This document shows, piece after piece, positions 1 through 13,286 of a stretch of DNA of 64,000 bases. Every line of letters begins with the position of its first letter. The stretch's first letter is position 1. The notes beneath the pieces are model-generated. The model saw only the letters and a program-made list of their open reading frames with translations. It did not search any database and was not told the DNA's origin. Source of the DNA: Anagrus nilaparvatae (taxonomy: Eukaryota; Arthropoda; Insecta; Hymenoptera; Mymaridae). The DNA lies in the NCBI GenBank assembly GCA_022575985.1, contig JAKSXM010000132.1:6758001-6822000 (forward strand), written 5' to 3'. The position numbers were made by a program, and so were the translations under genes.

Positions 1-1060
1 TTTCGGAAAACGACTGTACATCATTTTTAGACCCAATAACTTAACTGAAAATCTAAATTCATTTTCTAAATTTATTAATTTTTATCGATCTTTACGTGTA
101 AAGAAAGAACACAGCTAATTTTTTTAAAAAAATGTTAAAAATTTGTAAATTTTCTAGAATTTATCAGAAAATTTTATTGTTTATGAAACTTTTGTAAACA
201 GCTTTTAATGAAATGGTTGCATTAAATTTTATTAACTTTTTTTAATTATGATTTTTCAAATTTTTATTAAATTGATGAATACTTAGTAAGAATATTTATA
301 ATCAGCTTATCTCATAAAAAACATTTAATGTTTCCCGTGAAGGTAACTTTTCAATTTCTTAGCATCATATAATTTTTAGGTAGGTGGGGAAGGAAAGAGA
401 GAAAACACTTCGGAATTAATTTTTATCATCATTATACTAGTAAATTGATCATTTTATACCTAACTCTCTTAAACTTAGGTATAACGAATACTAAATTCAA
501 TCAATTATTAAAAAACACTTTTTGGATTCCGCAATAACGTAATCAGATAAAATTCTCACAAAACATTTGTATTCTGCAGGAAATTTCACAAAACCTACAA
601 TTTTATGAAATTTTTTATTCTTAAAAAAGGTTAATGTAATAAAACTTGCTTAGATTTTAGTATTCTTACTTGTCTAACAAGTTTGTAATTAAGAAAAACC
701 ATTTTCAATAATAAAATCGGGTAAAAATGGGACTAATTTTAAAATTTACTATATCTTTAACTCTATTCAATTTTTTTGGAGAAATTTATTATGAAACACT
801 GAATAGTTTAATTAAAAATTTTACCTTCTAGGCTTCATAAATGGATAGATCGACTTAAGTCACCTACCAAAAAAGATTTTTTGTCCAAAAAACATTCAGT
901 ACTACATAAATAAAAATTATTTTTTTCCAAAAACCTGATTAAGTGTCTTTCGCAATTTAGGAATCTTCCAATTTTCATCCTATTTTAAAAGATTTTACGG
1001 TTTTTTTTTTCAATTTTCAACTGATCAGAAAAGCCAGAATATTATAATATATGCAACTTT
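1..1060. other. AT-rich intergenic DNA
   Basis: I see no gene, RNA or clear repeat here. The sequence is AT-rich with short homopolymer runs and no long open frame. Confidence 0.5.
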
Positions 1061-2237
1061 TATATTCAAGAGCTTTTTGAACTAAAAAATTGTTTATAGT
1101 TGGAATTTTTACGTATTCCATAAACTATATTATTGTTTGAAGACAAATTAGTATTGCATAAAATTTTTTACTTTTCATGCCGATTGTAAAAAATCTTATA
1201 GTTGACATACTTTTCATAATTTATCAGGAATACCTTATAAATAATGTGAATACGTATTCCATAAACTATTTAATTGCTTTAAAGTCATAAATTGGTATTG
1301 CATAAAATTTTTTAATTTACATGCTGATTGCAATAAATCTTATGGTTGACATGATTTTCATAATTCGTGAGAAAAACCTGAAGTCTTGTGAATACGTATT
1401 CCATTAACTAGTTAATTGCTTTGAAGTTATAACATGGTATTGTATATAATAATTAATTTTCATGCCGATTATAATAAATCTTATAGTTGAAATGATTGAT
1501 TTCGAAGCAATAAAATATTGACATCAAATATTGACTTCAAAACAATTAAATAGTTTATAGAACACGTATTTACATGATTTATAAGATTCTGCTGATAAAT
1601 TACGAAAATCATGTCAACTATAAGATTTATTACAATCGGCACGAAAAGTAAAAAATCGTATACAATACCAATTTATATCTTCAAAGCAATTAAATAATTT
1701 ATGGAATATGTATTCACATTATTTGTAAGGTTCTGCTGATAAATTATGAAAATCATGTAAACTTTGAAATTTATTTCAATCGGCACTAAAAGTAAAAAAT
1801 TGTATACAATACCAATTAATTACTTTAAAGCAATTAAATAGTTTATGGAACACGTATTTACACGATTTATAAGGTTCTGCTGATAAATTATGAAAATCGT
1901 ATCAACTATAAGATTTATTACAATCGGCACGAAAAGTAAAAAATTGTATACAATACCAATTTATGACTTCAAAGCAATTAAATAATTTATGGAATATGTA
2001 CTCACATGATTTATAAGGTTCTTCTGATGAATTATGAAAATCAGGAAATACCAATTTATGACTTCAAAGCAATTAAATAATTTATGGAATACGTACTCAC
2101 ATGATTTATAAGGTTCTGCTGATGAATTATGAAAATCATGTCAACTATAACACTATAAGATTTATTAAAATCGGCATGAAAAGAAAAAAATTTGCATACA
2201 ATACCAATTTATGACTTCAAAACAGTGAAATAGTTTA
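1060..2237. repeat. Satellite array of ~145-bp monomers with an orientation switch near 1500
   Basis: The monomer contains TTTATGGAATACGTATTCAC, GGTTCTGCTGATAAATTATG, AACTATAAGATTTATTACAA and CAATACCAATTTATGACTTC. From about 1500 to 2237 monomers run forward, with the TCAAAGCAATTAAAT landmark near 1681, 1824 and 1969, a spacing of 143-145 bp. A shortened unit near 2061 shows a deletion within the array. From about 1060 to 1500 the same monomer is present as its reverse complement, so the array is head-to-head around position 1500. No coding potential. It could be a true satellite or the subterminal array of a larger element. Confidence 0.75.
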
Positions 2238-2976
2238 TGGAACTGTGACGGGGGCCGTCACTTTGTGAATTATTTTAAGGCAAATTATTATTATAAAATA
2301 TATTTAAAATATAAGGCATTATTATTATTATTATTGTATATGTAAAATTTTAAATAAAGAGAGAAACGAGAGAAAAGAAAGAGATAGAGAGAGAGAAGAA
2401 ATGCGTGCGCGTATGGCCCAGGGCATCGTGGACGGAAAGAGATCCCAACGGGCATTGCCATCTTGGCGTCGGCACAGGCCGGTCGCATTTCATGCACCGT
2501 GTCTTATTTTATTATTCATCGTAATGGTGATTAAGCTTAATAAATTAATTATTAATTATTTTGTTGTGCTTAATAATATATAAACAATTTATATTTGTGA
2601 TTAAGTAAAGTTTTGATTATATTTGTTAAATATTGTGCGTGCTTACAGAATAGTAAAACTAATAGTCCGCCATTACGTGACTTCTGTAAAGACGCTATAA
2701 CACACATCTTCTGAATAAAATGAATTATTATTAATTATTTAAAATAATTATTTATGGCTAATAATCTAATAAGTGGTATATTAATTCAGGTAAATTTTAG
2801 GCATATTCTATATAATTATGAACAGTGAAATTGAGGCATATTATAGTGCTGATAAGTTTAATATATTTAAATATATTTATTTACGAACAGTGAATGTGTT
2901 AATTATCAGTGACTATAAAAACATATCATTAATTGGTGAAATTACATATTTAATTATTATATCTTGGAGTCCATTT
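2238..2976. other. Unidentified segment inside the satellite, possibly LTR-derived
   Basis: Satellite sequence stops after TTTATGGAAC and resumes near 2977. The segment opens with TGTGACGGGGGCCGTCAC, a 7-bp hairpin stem starting with TG, followed by a GC-richer stretch at 2400-2500. The TG start and the composition would suit a solo LTR, but I find no matching target duplication and no clear CA end. Short open frames at 2401-2583 and 2818-3036 resemble no known family. Confidence 0.3.
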
Positions 2977-3340
2977 TGGATGAATTATGAAAATCAGGTC
3001 AACTATAAGATTTATTACAATCGGCACGACAAGTAAAAATTTGTATACTATACCAATTTATGCCTTCAAAGCAATTAAATAATTTATGGAATATTTATTC
3101 ACATTATTTGTAAGGTTCTGCTGATAAATTATGAAAATCATGTCAACTATATGATTTATTACAATCGGCATGAAAACTAAAAAATTGCATACAATACCAA
3201 TTTATGATTTCAAAGCAATGAAATAGTTTATGGAACACGTATTTACATGATTTATAAGGTTCTGCTGATAAATTATAAAAATCTTGTCAACTATAAGTTT
3301 TATTACAATACAATTATTGTAATATTTATTACAATTTATT
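2977..3340 (+). repeat. Continuation of the ~145-bp satellite array
   Basis: Forward monomers resume at 2977 with GATGAATTATGAAAATCAGG; the landmark TTCAAAGCAAT recurs near 3065 and 3212. They match the monomers at 1500-2237. Confidence 0.7.
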
Positions 3341-3354
3341 ACATACTAATTATA

Positions 3355-3836
3355 CGTTTTAGGGGTTGATATCTCGTTTCGCAAGGGTTGTATCAAAAAA
3401 AGGGCGCCGAAAATGAAAAGAGCGACCCAAATTACCTACCAGGTGAATTTTTTATCCTAAAATATTCAATCTTTCATTTATTTATAAAACCCACCCCTTT
3501 GCTTACTAAAGTCACCCCCAGGGAGGGTTGCAATGGCTAATACATGCTTATTTGACTTTTAACCTTTTTTTGGGATTCCTAGTAAATATTTTATATGCTA
3601 AATAGAGTCTTTTTTGCATTTGGGAAGAACTTAAGTTTCTTTAAGAATTATTTGAAAATTTACCTCACTTTAGGGGTTGATATCTCGTTTCGCAAGGGTT
3701 GTATCAAAACGGGCCCCGGAAATGAAAAGAGCAACCCAAATTACCTACTGAGTGGGGTTTTTAGCCTAAAATATGCAGTTTTTATTACCGAAAAATGCAA
3801 GTGTCCAAGGATGTCCGCTTAGGCGTTAATAGGTTA
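3355..3836. repeat. Direct repeat, two copies about 310 bp apart
   Basis: A block beginning AGGGGTTGATATCTCGTTTC at about 3360 is repeated near 3671, and about 90 bp of each copy matches closely, ending at CCCAAATTACCTAC. The stretch sits between satellite monomers, so it looks inserted. It has no recognisable coding content. Confidence 0.6.
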
Positions 3837-3865
3837 AAGCAATTAAATAGTTTATGGAATATATA

Positions 3866-4654
3866 TGGGTGGTTCCAGTACTTTTCGTACAGATTAGGGC
3901 GCACTCATGTCACCGATTGAGCTCAAATTTTAGGGAATAGTTTGGGGTTACAAAAAAGTCACTCAGCCAAAATTTTAGCCCTCTAGCACCTCATGGGGCC
4001 GAAATATGGTCGTTTAAAGGTCCAAAAATAGGCTAATTTAGCCCTTTTTTAAAATTACGCCATTCCCTTAAATTTACTTCAAATTTCATCTTACTGGTCA
4101 CATTTTAACCGCTAAAAAGTCAACATTTTGTAAAAAAATTTTTAGCCAATTCCATGGAGTCAATTTTTTTTGGCATTGATAAACGTAAAATGAATTTTAT
4201 TAAAAAAGCTGATTTTCAAAATAATACCGTGGCTTAAGACCAACTCAAAAATACTTCTAGTTGGTTGCAATTTTTTCGTCTACTCAAGACCTTTCAAATG
4301 CAACCCTAAAATTTAAAATCAGTGGATTTAAACCGGAGATATTTTGATTTTAGCGGCGGCTGTTTTTGAAAAATGCGTTTTTTTGACATTTTTCGCCACC
4401 TGGCATTTTTTTCTAAGTGCTTTAAAATGTCTGAAACTTTCAGGAAAATAAGTAATCAATTAGCAAAATTTATTAATAATAAATTAGCCTATTTTTGGAC
4501 CTTTAAACGGCCATATTTCGGCCCCATGAGGTGCTAGAGGGCTAAAATTTTGGCTGAGTGACTTTTTTGTAACCCCAAACTATTCCCTAAAATTTGAGCT
4601 CAATCGGTGACATGAGTGCGCCCTAATCTGTACGAAAAGTACTGGAACCACCCA
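3866..4654. mobile_element. MITE with ~174-bp terminal inverted repeats, TA target duplication
   Basis: The ends are TGGGTGGTTCCAGTACTTTT and its reverse complement. The inverted repeats cover about 3866-4040 and 4481-4654 and are almost identical. TA flanks both sides (3864-3865 and 4655-4656). Removing the element plus one TA gives a stretch of the same length as the neighbouring satellite monomers at that place, which supports a 2-bp TA duplication. The 789-bp element has no coding capacity. TA duplication fits a Tc1/mariner-type non-autonomous element; the family is inferred. The near-identity of the arms suggests recent movement or arm homogenisation. Confidence 0.85.
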
Positions 4655-4730
4655 TATGCACATTATTTGTAAGGTTCTGCTGATAATTTATAAAAATCAT
4701 GTTAATTATAAGATTTATAATAATTTCAAA
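4655..4730 (+). repeat. Satellite monomer, right half after the MITE insertion
   Basis: Sequence continuing from TGCACATTATTTGTAAGGTT matches the second half of the satellite monomer that is cut at 3865. Confidence 0.65.
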
Positions 4731-4819
4731 TTATAAAAATAGTAAATTATATTGTAATGTTACGTATTATTTATGTATTATACATTTTGTTTTTTTTACA
4801 CAAACCAGTTATAAATTTT

Positions 4820-4978
4820 TTGACATATTTCATAAGAAATATTTCTAATTGTCCTCAAAATGTTAGTTGACATTTTTTTGAGATCAGAATATAAATATTC
4901 TTGTTTAGCGAACTCAGAAAAAAATTCCCTATAATTTTGAGGAAAATTAAAAAAATTTCTTATGAAATATGTCAAAAT
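4820..4978. repeat. Short perfect inverted repeat
   Basis: TGACATATTTCATAAGAAAT at about 4820 is repeated as its exact reverse complement at about 4959, with roughly 115 bp between. The open frames that start in it on both strands are by-products of this symmetry. Confidence 0.5.
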
Positions 4979-4979
4979 A

Positions 4980-7900
4980 ACCTTCAAAATCGACCAAAAA
5001 ATACAGTTTTCCGTCGTTAGGACTAATTATTTAGGATCAGGGCCTAAAAATATAAAGACAGCTTGTCAAAAAACTTATCTATCTCGTATCAGTAGCCTTG
5101 TACAAAATTTACAAAAAAAAAGTATACATCTAACATATATACGGCTTCTGAACTATAACCTCAAATTAATCATTTAACAAAAGAAAATAATGTTTATAAT
5201 TATTATTAATGTTTGACAAATAGTATTATATGTATGTAGTAATAAATATGGGACAAAAAAAACTATGTATATTAGCCTCGAAAATATTTTTAAAATTTTC
5301 TATTAATCATGATTACGATTGTCCATTTATCAAAAAAGGTTTCACAAAATTAACTTTAGATATTATTTATTATTAGAATAGTTTTTTAACGTTATATGGG
5401 AAATATACATTTCATTTTTAAGGGCTTGTCCAATAAAAAGAAGGTACTAAGATTTAAAAAAAAATCATTTTGCACTGTTAGAAAATTTTAATAACTTATG
5501 TTGTTTATTTTAGATTAAACTTTGATGTAAGTAGCTGTTGAATAATTTGGCAATACATGCTTACAAGGTATAAGAAATTTATTTTTAAAAAATAATGCAC
5601 AGTCTAATATTTGCATATGGAATTCTAAAGACATAATAAATTAAATTTTATATTATAAATTATTTCGTATAATAAATTTATATACGTATAGTGTAGAATA
5701 AATTATTGATATAAATATATATAAAGAAAAAATAAATATATTAGGTAATATGTCAATACACGCATATTAAAATATTTTTTAATTAAATAATAAAATTTAT
5801 GATATAAAAAAATATAATATATTGAGATATAAAATATTTGAGAAATTTCAAATATTTTATAAATAAAAAAGTATTAAATAATATGTGAATATAAAATCAC
5901 GGATATTAATAATAATGAATATAAATATACCCCAAGATACAAAAATTAACACCACAAGGGAAAACTTTCAAAATGACAAACTTTTCTATATTTTCATATG
6001 TCATTTTCTAGTTCAAAACTTTATATTAAAATAACAAGTTCCATATATGTATATATATTTATGTATATTAGTTGGGTAGTTAGAAAAAAATTACTTGGAT
6101 TTTAATACAAAAAATAATACAATTTTAGGCAAGGATTATATATAAGACCCAAAATGACCAATTTTTAAATTGCTGCCAAAAATAAATTTTTTTGTAGAAA
6201 TCAAAATTTTTTTTCTTAAAAATATTGTACATCCTTTAAGTTTCTGAAAATTTTTAAGCATCTCTAATTAGTAATTTTATGGATAAATAGTGAATACAGA
6301 TCAAGAATCTTAAAGTATGCATACGGTACAGCTCAATGTATGCACTAAAAATAATATGATCCTTACTGATCTCGATGCATTAGCTTTGGGATTTTAGTAA
6401 AAGTGACTAAAAATTCAAGCAAATTTTTAAAATAACTGCCAGGCAAATATAGAAAATAATATTTTCACTAAATACCTTTCAATTACTATTAATGCATGAT
6501 AAATTTCTTTAGTTATTAAAAAATACTGATGTACAAAAAAAAGAAAAATTTTAATATTTGCTTTGTATCAGTAAGTTATAATTAAGTTTACTTTTGTTTC
6601 TCTTTTTAATTACGAATGTGACATTAAAATTTATTTTTTAGTCATTATTTTAAATACTCTACGATTTTTATTTTTATGAAAAGAAGAAATTATAATGTTG
6701 GAACATTAATTACTTACTTGTTTTTATATATATTTTTTATTTTATTTTTCTTTTGATTTATACTTTTTTTTTCTATTTACAGAAATTTAGTATGTGTTTG
6801 ATGAAATTTAGTAAGGTTTATATTTTAACTTTTAATTTAAAATTAATGAGAGTTGAGTTTTCTTGTTTAGGAATACTTACAGTTAGTTTATATATGAAAT
6901 TTAATTATTTAGAAAATTTTTAAATCTATTTAATTTAGGTTCTTGATTTACTAACCCAACAATATTTTCACAATAACATTTAGAGAATAAATTATAATCT
7001 TGAATATAATCTGCTAAAAACTTAGAAAAAATAAAAATTGATGCCACAAAAAATTTGAATTATCAGAAAATAAAATATTTGATGACATAAATTCAGACTA
7101 AATTATTTACAGCAAGATCTTAATTCAAAAATTTTTTTATAAAAGCCTTCGTTAATTACCTCAAAAAACGGCATTACCTACCTCGAAAAATGGTATTGCT
7201 AAATCAGTGCTGGATATCTTGGAAAACGATGCAAAGGAAAGATTCTTAATTTAAATTTAAAACTCTTTTTTGTAACCTAAAACTCATAATTTTGGCTTTG
7301 GATTTCCTCGAGAAGTTTATTGTTGACAGGCGCTTTAAATATATAAATTTTTCAACATTAATTTACAGGATTACTAAAATTCAGCGATTTTTTACCGAAA
7401 AATGAAAAGTTTTGGAAAGTCAACCGTTAAAAATTAACTGAATTTTATGATACCCAAAACGATTACTTTAAAATTCTAGGATAAAAAAATCCATTTTTTT
7501 CACTACACTCTAAGCTCAAATTTGTATAAATTCAAAGTAAAATAACAATAAATCAAAAGAAACCCAAAGTTTAAATTTTAAATATAATTTTGTCCATTAA
7601 ATAACCACAAGAATTATAACTAAATAAATGAATTAATAAAATAAAGAAATATTCTTTTTAATTAAAATTTTCCTAAAGCATATAAAAGAGACATTTAAAA
7701 GCTCAATGGGTTATCTTTATACTTATCTTTTGGTTTTAAGCATATTTTAATACTATAACGAATAAGACTTTATTATATTCTCTTTATTTAACTATTTCTG
7801 ACATTTATAAAGTGTCTGATTCATACCTAACTACTTATCTCATAAACTTATATAATTCACACCGTTTCAATATAAAAAATTATTTTTATTTTTTTCTGAT

Positions 7901-9260
7901 TTTATTATTTAAATTTATAGGTCTTTATTTTCTGAATCATCAATTTGATTTAAGAAGGGCTTTTTCGACTCGTAAATTTATGTTTTACAAAAAAACATGA
8001 ACTAATTAAAAATGATCGTAAAAAAAGTAAGCATATATTAAGAACCTAAAATATATGATCTTAGACACTATAATCTTAAATAACAATTTATCAATGTCTC
8101 GTACTTAGATAGTCAGATCGTATTATATAGTCACGTGCATAATTTTAATATAAAGTTAGGTTATGTATAGAGAATATCTATAGGTACTATATATAATAAT
8201 CAATCTGTGTATTTGGTAACTCGTTATAAAGCTCAAACGCCTCTCTTATATACCTACTCTAATGGAATATCGATATATTATGGGTGGGTCATCTTTCAGG
8301 ATATCCGATTTATTTGTGCACTCTAGCATTTATAATTTAAATCTTTTACGGACAGTTAATTTTTAAAGATTGAATATATATTTTGAATTTCAATATTTTT
8401 TTTGCACCTTATATATTCAATATTTATATATTTTATAAATTTATTGGATATATATTTTATTGATATTTGAAAATGATTTAAAATTTATATAACCATGAAT
8501 AATTTAAATAAAAATATATAAATTTGTTATAAAAATATTTCGTCTTGAAGATTATATAATATTTTCATTTTTAATACGAGAAATTTGTAATTTATTTAAA
8601 TATCTGTCATCATTTGCAGCATGATCAGTCGAATCAGCCGGGTACGAGTGATATGTGTTCACAATAATATTGAAGTTGTTTATTATAAGTTTAAATTATT
8701 TTTATTTAAAACAATTATATATTGTTTTTTTAAGGAGTTATGACCCTAATTGGAAATGATGACAGAACTGAATGAAACAGGAAAATTATTAAAGCTAAAG
8801 ATTTTTAAAGTTGAATTGAACTTGGTTTTTTATCTATTACCACATTAATTATCTTTTTATTGCAAATTAAAAGTAGGCAGTTTAACATTGCTCTTATGGA
8901 AATTCATATTTGGAGCTTACAAAAAGTATGATAATGATGACACAGGGAGATGAAACTTATTTTATATGATAAATAAATTGTCAAAGATTATATTTCCAAT
9001 TTATTTTATCTAAGTTACCACATTCAATCATTAATTATTCAGTGAAAACCAATTTTTAGCAAGTACCATAACCTAAAATAATAATGTTTTTTCATAATTT
9101 ATAAAATTAAAATAATTTTTTTTGCAATAATATTACATAATAAACACATTTTTTAATATTTATATACAACTAATTTTATTTTAAACTGCAAATTATTTTA
9201 AAAAAATAACGTCGGTAATGTGGATATTTGCTTTTTTTTTCCAATTGGGGTCATAAGTCC
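4980..9260. other. AT-rich intergenic DNA without recognisable genes
   Basis: About 4.3 kb of very AT-rich sequence. Open frames are short and low-complexity, with no domain I can recognise. I found no tRNA, long repeat or TIR pair. Confidence 0.45.
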
Positions 9261-9989
9261 TTAAGGTAGGGTGCTACTTGGATCGCCCGCGGCGTCAAGC
9301 AAAATCCGCAAATTAGTTTACAGCAAAACGGGAAGAGATAATGGAAAAATTTTTTGGGATATAATAAATTAACTAATAAAGTATGTAAAAAAATTTTGTT
9401 TAATTAATTTTTATAATTTTTTATGTGTTTAAATTTCATTTGAAGTTCAAGAATTTTCGCCGGAAAGAGCCGATGATACCATTGATAACTAAAGTTTGGC
9501 AGCACCTAAAAAAAAAAAAAAAAATAAAAATATAATTAATATGAGTATGGTTATCGCGTGAACTAAAATTTTTAATTTTGGCCAAAAAAAAAAAAAGTTA
9601 TAAAGATTTTAAAAAAAAAGTGATTTTTTTTTTTCGAAATTTTTTTAAAAATCTTTATAACTTTTTTTTTTTGTGGCCAAAATTAAAAATTTTAGTTCAC
9701 GCGATAACCATACTCATATTAATTATATTTTTTTTTTTTTTTTTTTTTTTTAGGTGCTGTCAAACTTTAGTTATCAATGGTATCATCGGCTCTTTCCGGC
9801 GAAACTTCAAATAAAATTTAAACACATAAAAAATTATAAAAATTAATTTAAAAAAATTTTTTTACATACTTTATTAGTTAATTTATTATATCCCAAAAAA
9901 TTTTTCCATTATCTCTTCCCGTTTTCCTGTAAACTAATTTGCGGATTTTGCTTGACGCCGCGGGCGATCCAAGTAGCACCCTACCTTAA
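9261..9989. mobile_element. Fold-back MITE, nearly full-length palindrome flanked by TTAA
   Basis: The left arm starts TTAAGGTAGGGTGCTACTTG and the right arm ends with its complement. The two arms match for roughly 330 bp each, meeting at an A/T-tract centre near 9600-9660. TTAA stands at both edges (9261-9264, 9986-9989). This could be a piggyBac-type TTAA target duplication, but the palindrome extends through it, so TA would fit as well. A 78-codon frame at 9578 is an artefact of the poly-T tracts. No transposase is present. Confidence 0.75.
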
Positions 9990-12900
9990 TGCATTCAAAT
10001 ATAAGTTTTTTTACTCTATCGCATGACCTTAAGGCCTAAAAAGTTGGCGTTTCTATGAAATTTTGCACGTTTGCCCCCCCCCCCTCTGCACTAATCAGTT
10101 AATTAGATATAATATTAAATTTTAAGAAAATTCTTTTATATTTTTTAATAACTTAAAAGCTTCTCCGCTCTTTATTACATATTAATTAAATAGCAAGCTA
10201 AGGCAAATTAATTAAAATTTTATTTAAATATTAACTTTAACATGTCAAAGTTTTTTTAAAAGATTAAATTTTTAAATTAGTTTTAATAAAGATTATATAA
10301 GGTAAGCGTACCAGTACATGAACGGTTAAAGATTTATTTAATAAATAATTTTATTTATGGTAAAAGCTTTGTTTTTAATGGTTATTTTGAAACCATTCGA
10401 TTCATATAAAAGACGATTGTCCGAAGCAGTTTTTTATTTCCGATATTAAGTTTTTATCTCCTATATGTGAATGATCAAATTTTACATAAGAATCCCGTGT
10501 ATAAAAAAGTGTTCTAGTATCTGAATGGCCTAAAAATTTCAAGATAATAGGTTAATTCTTTTTTTTAAATAATTAGTTACGTTTCAGCCCCAATATTCTT
10601 AAAATTTTTAAATACAAAAAGTTTTATAAAAGTTAGATTCTGAACGAAGGAGTACGATAACTGGTACGAGTACCTTAATATTTTAATAACACCAATATTG
10701 TATACTAAATGAAAAGCTTTTTTATAATTTTTGTTATAAATTTTTTATCATATTTTGAATAAAAAGTTTAAATGAAAGCATATTTTCAATACATTTTATA
10801 ATCCGCATAAATATTAATATGAATAAAACGTCCAGAAAATCAAATAAAAAGTTTAAAAATTTTTTAATACTCTTTTTAAAAATATAAATGAATTTTACAA
10901 AATCGTATTAAATATTTAATTAAATGATTTTTTAAATGAAGATTAATACATGTGGATCGAGATGTGGATATATATGGGTGATTCTTTTTGAACTCGAACA
11001 CTTAATTTTTCACAAAAGTAGACGCAACGTAGGAGGACGTGGATTGTCTTAAATTAATGGTCTTTATTTTCATGTTTGTATCTAAGCCTATTAACTTCCA
11101 GTTTGTATCATTCTCACCTTTTAATCGTAATCTGGAGTGTTTTATCTCTAATCCTTTTACCGTGATAGCCAATAAACTAATTGCCCAATTTTGACTCAAA
11201 ATGACCAGTTTTTAAACAGCTAATAAGAGTACAATATTTATAGGTTTTTGTAGTTCACAAAAATTTTGTATAAGCTTCAAGTTTCCAAAAGTTCTTACTT
11301 GTTTCTTTTCAATTATTTGTATATCATTTACGATAATTTAAAACCAGGAGTATCAATTTTATGCTTTCAAAAAAAATTGCGTTAAATTTAACCAAGTTAC
11401 TAAAGGATTATATAAAAGATAATAATAAATAATTTATTTTAAAAATATAAAATTAAACTAATTGAGTAACTATATAAAAGAAAGTATAAACAAGTATATT
11501 AATTTCTTAAAACTTAATTAACAAGATAATTAAAGTAGGTAAAACTTTCATCACTCTCTTTTTCTCTATGTAAATTTTAAATAATTAATAACTGCAGTTA
11601 TACACTACTGTCTTATCATATATATATATTTTAAATGAACGTTACATAGAATATTTTATTACGTCAGTTGAAAAAGTACACTTTATTTCAAGTTATATAT
11701 ATGAAGGAAATATTAGACTTTTAGATTTATAAAATTTTTTATCAAATTAAAAAGTTTAGTCAAAAAATTTTATTTATTTTTATTTTACGTATTTTATTTT
11801 AATATACAGATTACGCGTTTAAGCTATAAAACAAAAACAGAAATTAATGTATAATCTGTACTTACAACAAAAAAATATTTATTATCATTATAAAGCTTAA
11901 ACTGTACAAAACCTAATACGTTTAACTTTTAGTAATATGTTGAACTAAATACCATGTAAAAACAAGAATGTTATTTGATGATAATTATCACGTTTAATTG
12001 TATGTAGAGAAAAAAATTTTAAGTTTACTTTTTTTTGGGAAAACAATTTCAAGAAGTTTCATTACACAAAATGTCTGATTATATCTTATAGGGTAAGTTT
12101 AGAGTTTAAAAAAAGTACATAATTTATTGACGGGAATTAATATTTATTTTAATTTTTGTTTTGATAAATAATATTTTTTTACTAATACTGAGCTGCTTAC
12201 TTCATATACATGGATTTAAATTTTTTATTAATTTAAAACCTATTTTTTGAAAAAATAGCCTGTAAAGAATACATGATAATTTTGCTGAATAAAGACCAAA
12301 ATAAATGAATATTATAAATGAAGGATATCACGTTATCTGAGACTAAGATGGAATTCGCTGAATTTTTCCAAAACACAACTAAAAAAAAAAAACTTATAAC
12401 TGGTTTGTATGTTCAAATAACCAACGATAATAGAACATGTTTAGTTAAAACAGTTTTAACTTATACCTCCTAGTTAAAGTATTCTAAGTCTGTTCATCAA
12501 AATTAAAAAAAAAAAAAAAGTCCTTTTAAAATAAAAAAGTCCTTTTTCTTATCAGATTCTGATCAGGCCTTGTCTCCCATTTTGAATTATTCTAAGTCCC
12601 TAAATCAAAAATATCTATCAAAAAAAGTCTATTTGGCCGCCTCCCCCCCCCCTTAAATTGTTACTTTTCCAACCACCCTCCCTTATTGTTAAGGATTTTT
12701 CCCATCGAGATATAGTACCCCTCCCTATATAAACATGATCCACATTAATAGTCCTTTCTTCAAGTTTTAGTTTTCTTGGTCTAGTATTTGATTTTTAGCA
12801 GCTATTTTAGTGATTGTGATCTTTTTTAATAAGTCAACTAAAAATTTTCTTAACATTGCTGCCAAACGATTATTTCATATTGAAATGAATATTTCTTTTA

Positions 12901-13286
12901 TGTACTTTCCGAAATTTTCCGTATATTCAATTCCGAGGTCATGTTAAATTATGAATTTTAACTTTAAAATTTCACTGTGTTTGCACAAAAAACACAAAAT
13001 CTACCATACCAATAAAAAAATTCTCAAGAAATCTGAATTTGAAGTCTGATTAAGAAAAAAAAATAATTTTTTTGATCTAGGGCTCTGAGGTTAACTTATC
13101 CATGAGACGTTTTTTGATAAAGTAAAAATAGCTTAAGAATAATTACAAGAAAATCAAATCTGCACATTTTCAGGTATTTGAGCACAAAGATAAAATTGTA
13201 AACAATTATTTTCTCACGCATGAGCAATCTGGTACAACTTTTAGACCCCGAATCAAATTCTACGAGAAATTCCTTTTAAATACCTA
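9990..13286. other. AT-rich intergenic DNA
   Basis: There is no supportable gene. A C-run lies at about 10075-10086. A 65-codon minus-strand frame at 11002-11199 has more ordinary amino-acid composition than its surroundings but matches nothing I recognise. A dispersed repeat begins near 12389 and is listed separately. Confidence 0.4.
12389..12745 (+). repeat. Dispersed repeat, copy 1
   Basis: The stretch contains an ACTTATAACTGGTTTGTATG-like start, then TTATTCTAAGTCCCTAAATC, a C-rich/pyrimidine-rich section and ACCCCTCCCTATATAAACAT. A diverged direct copy lies at 13863-14165 and a partial one at 37562-38080. Edges are approximate and the family is unknown. Confidence 0.45.

Noticed and set aside
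9578..9814. 78-codon lysine/phenylalanine-rich frame
   Set aside because: Arises from A and T tracts at the centre of a palindromic MITE.
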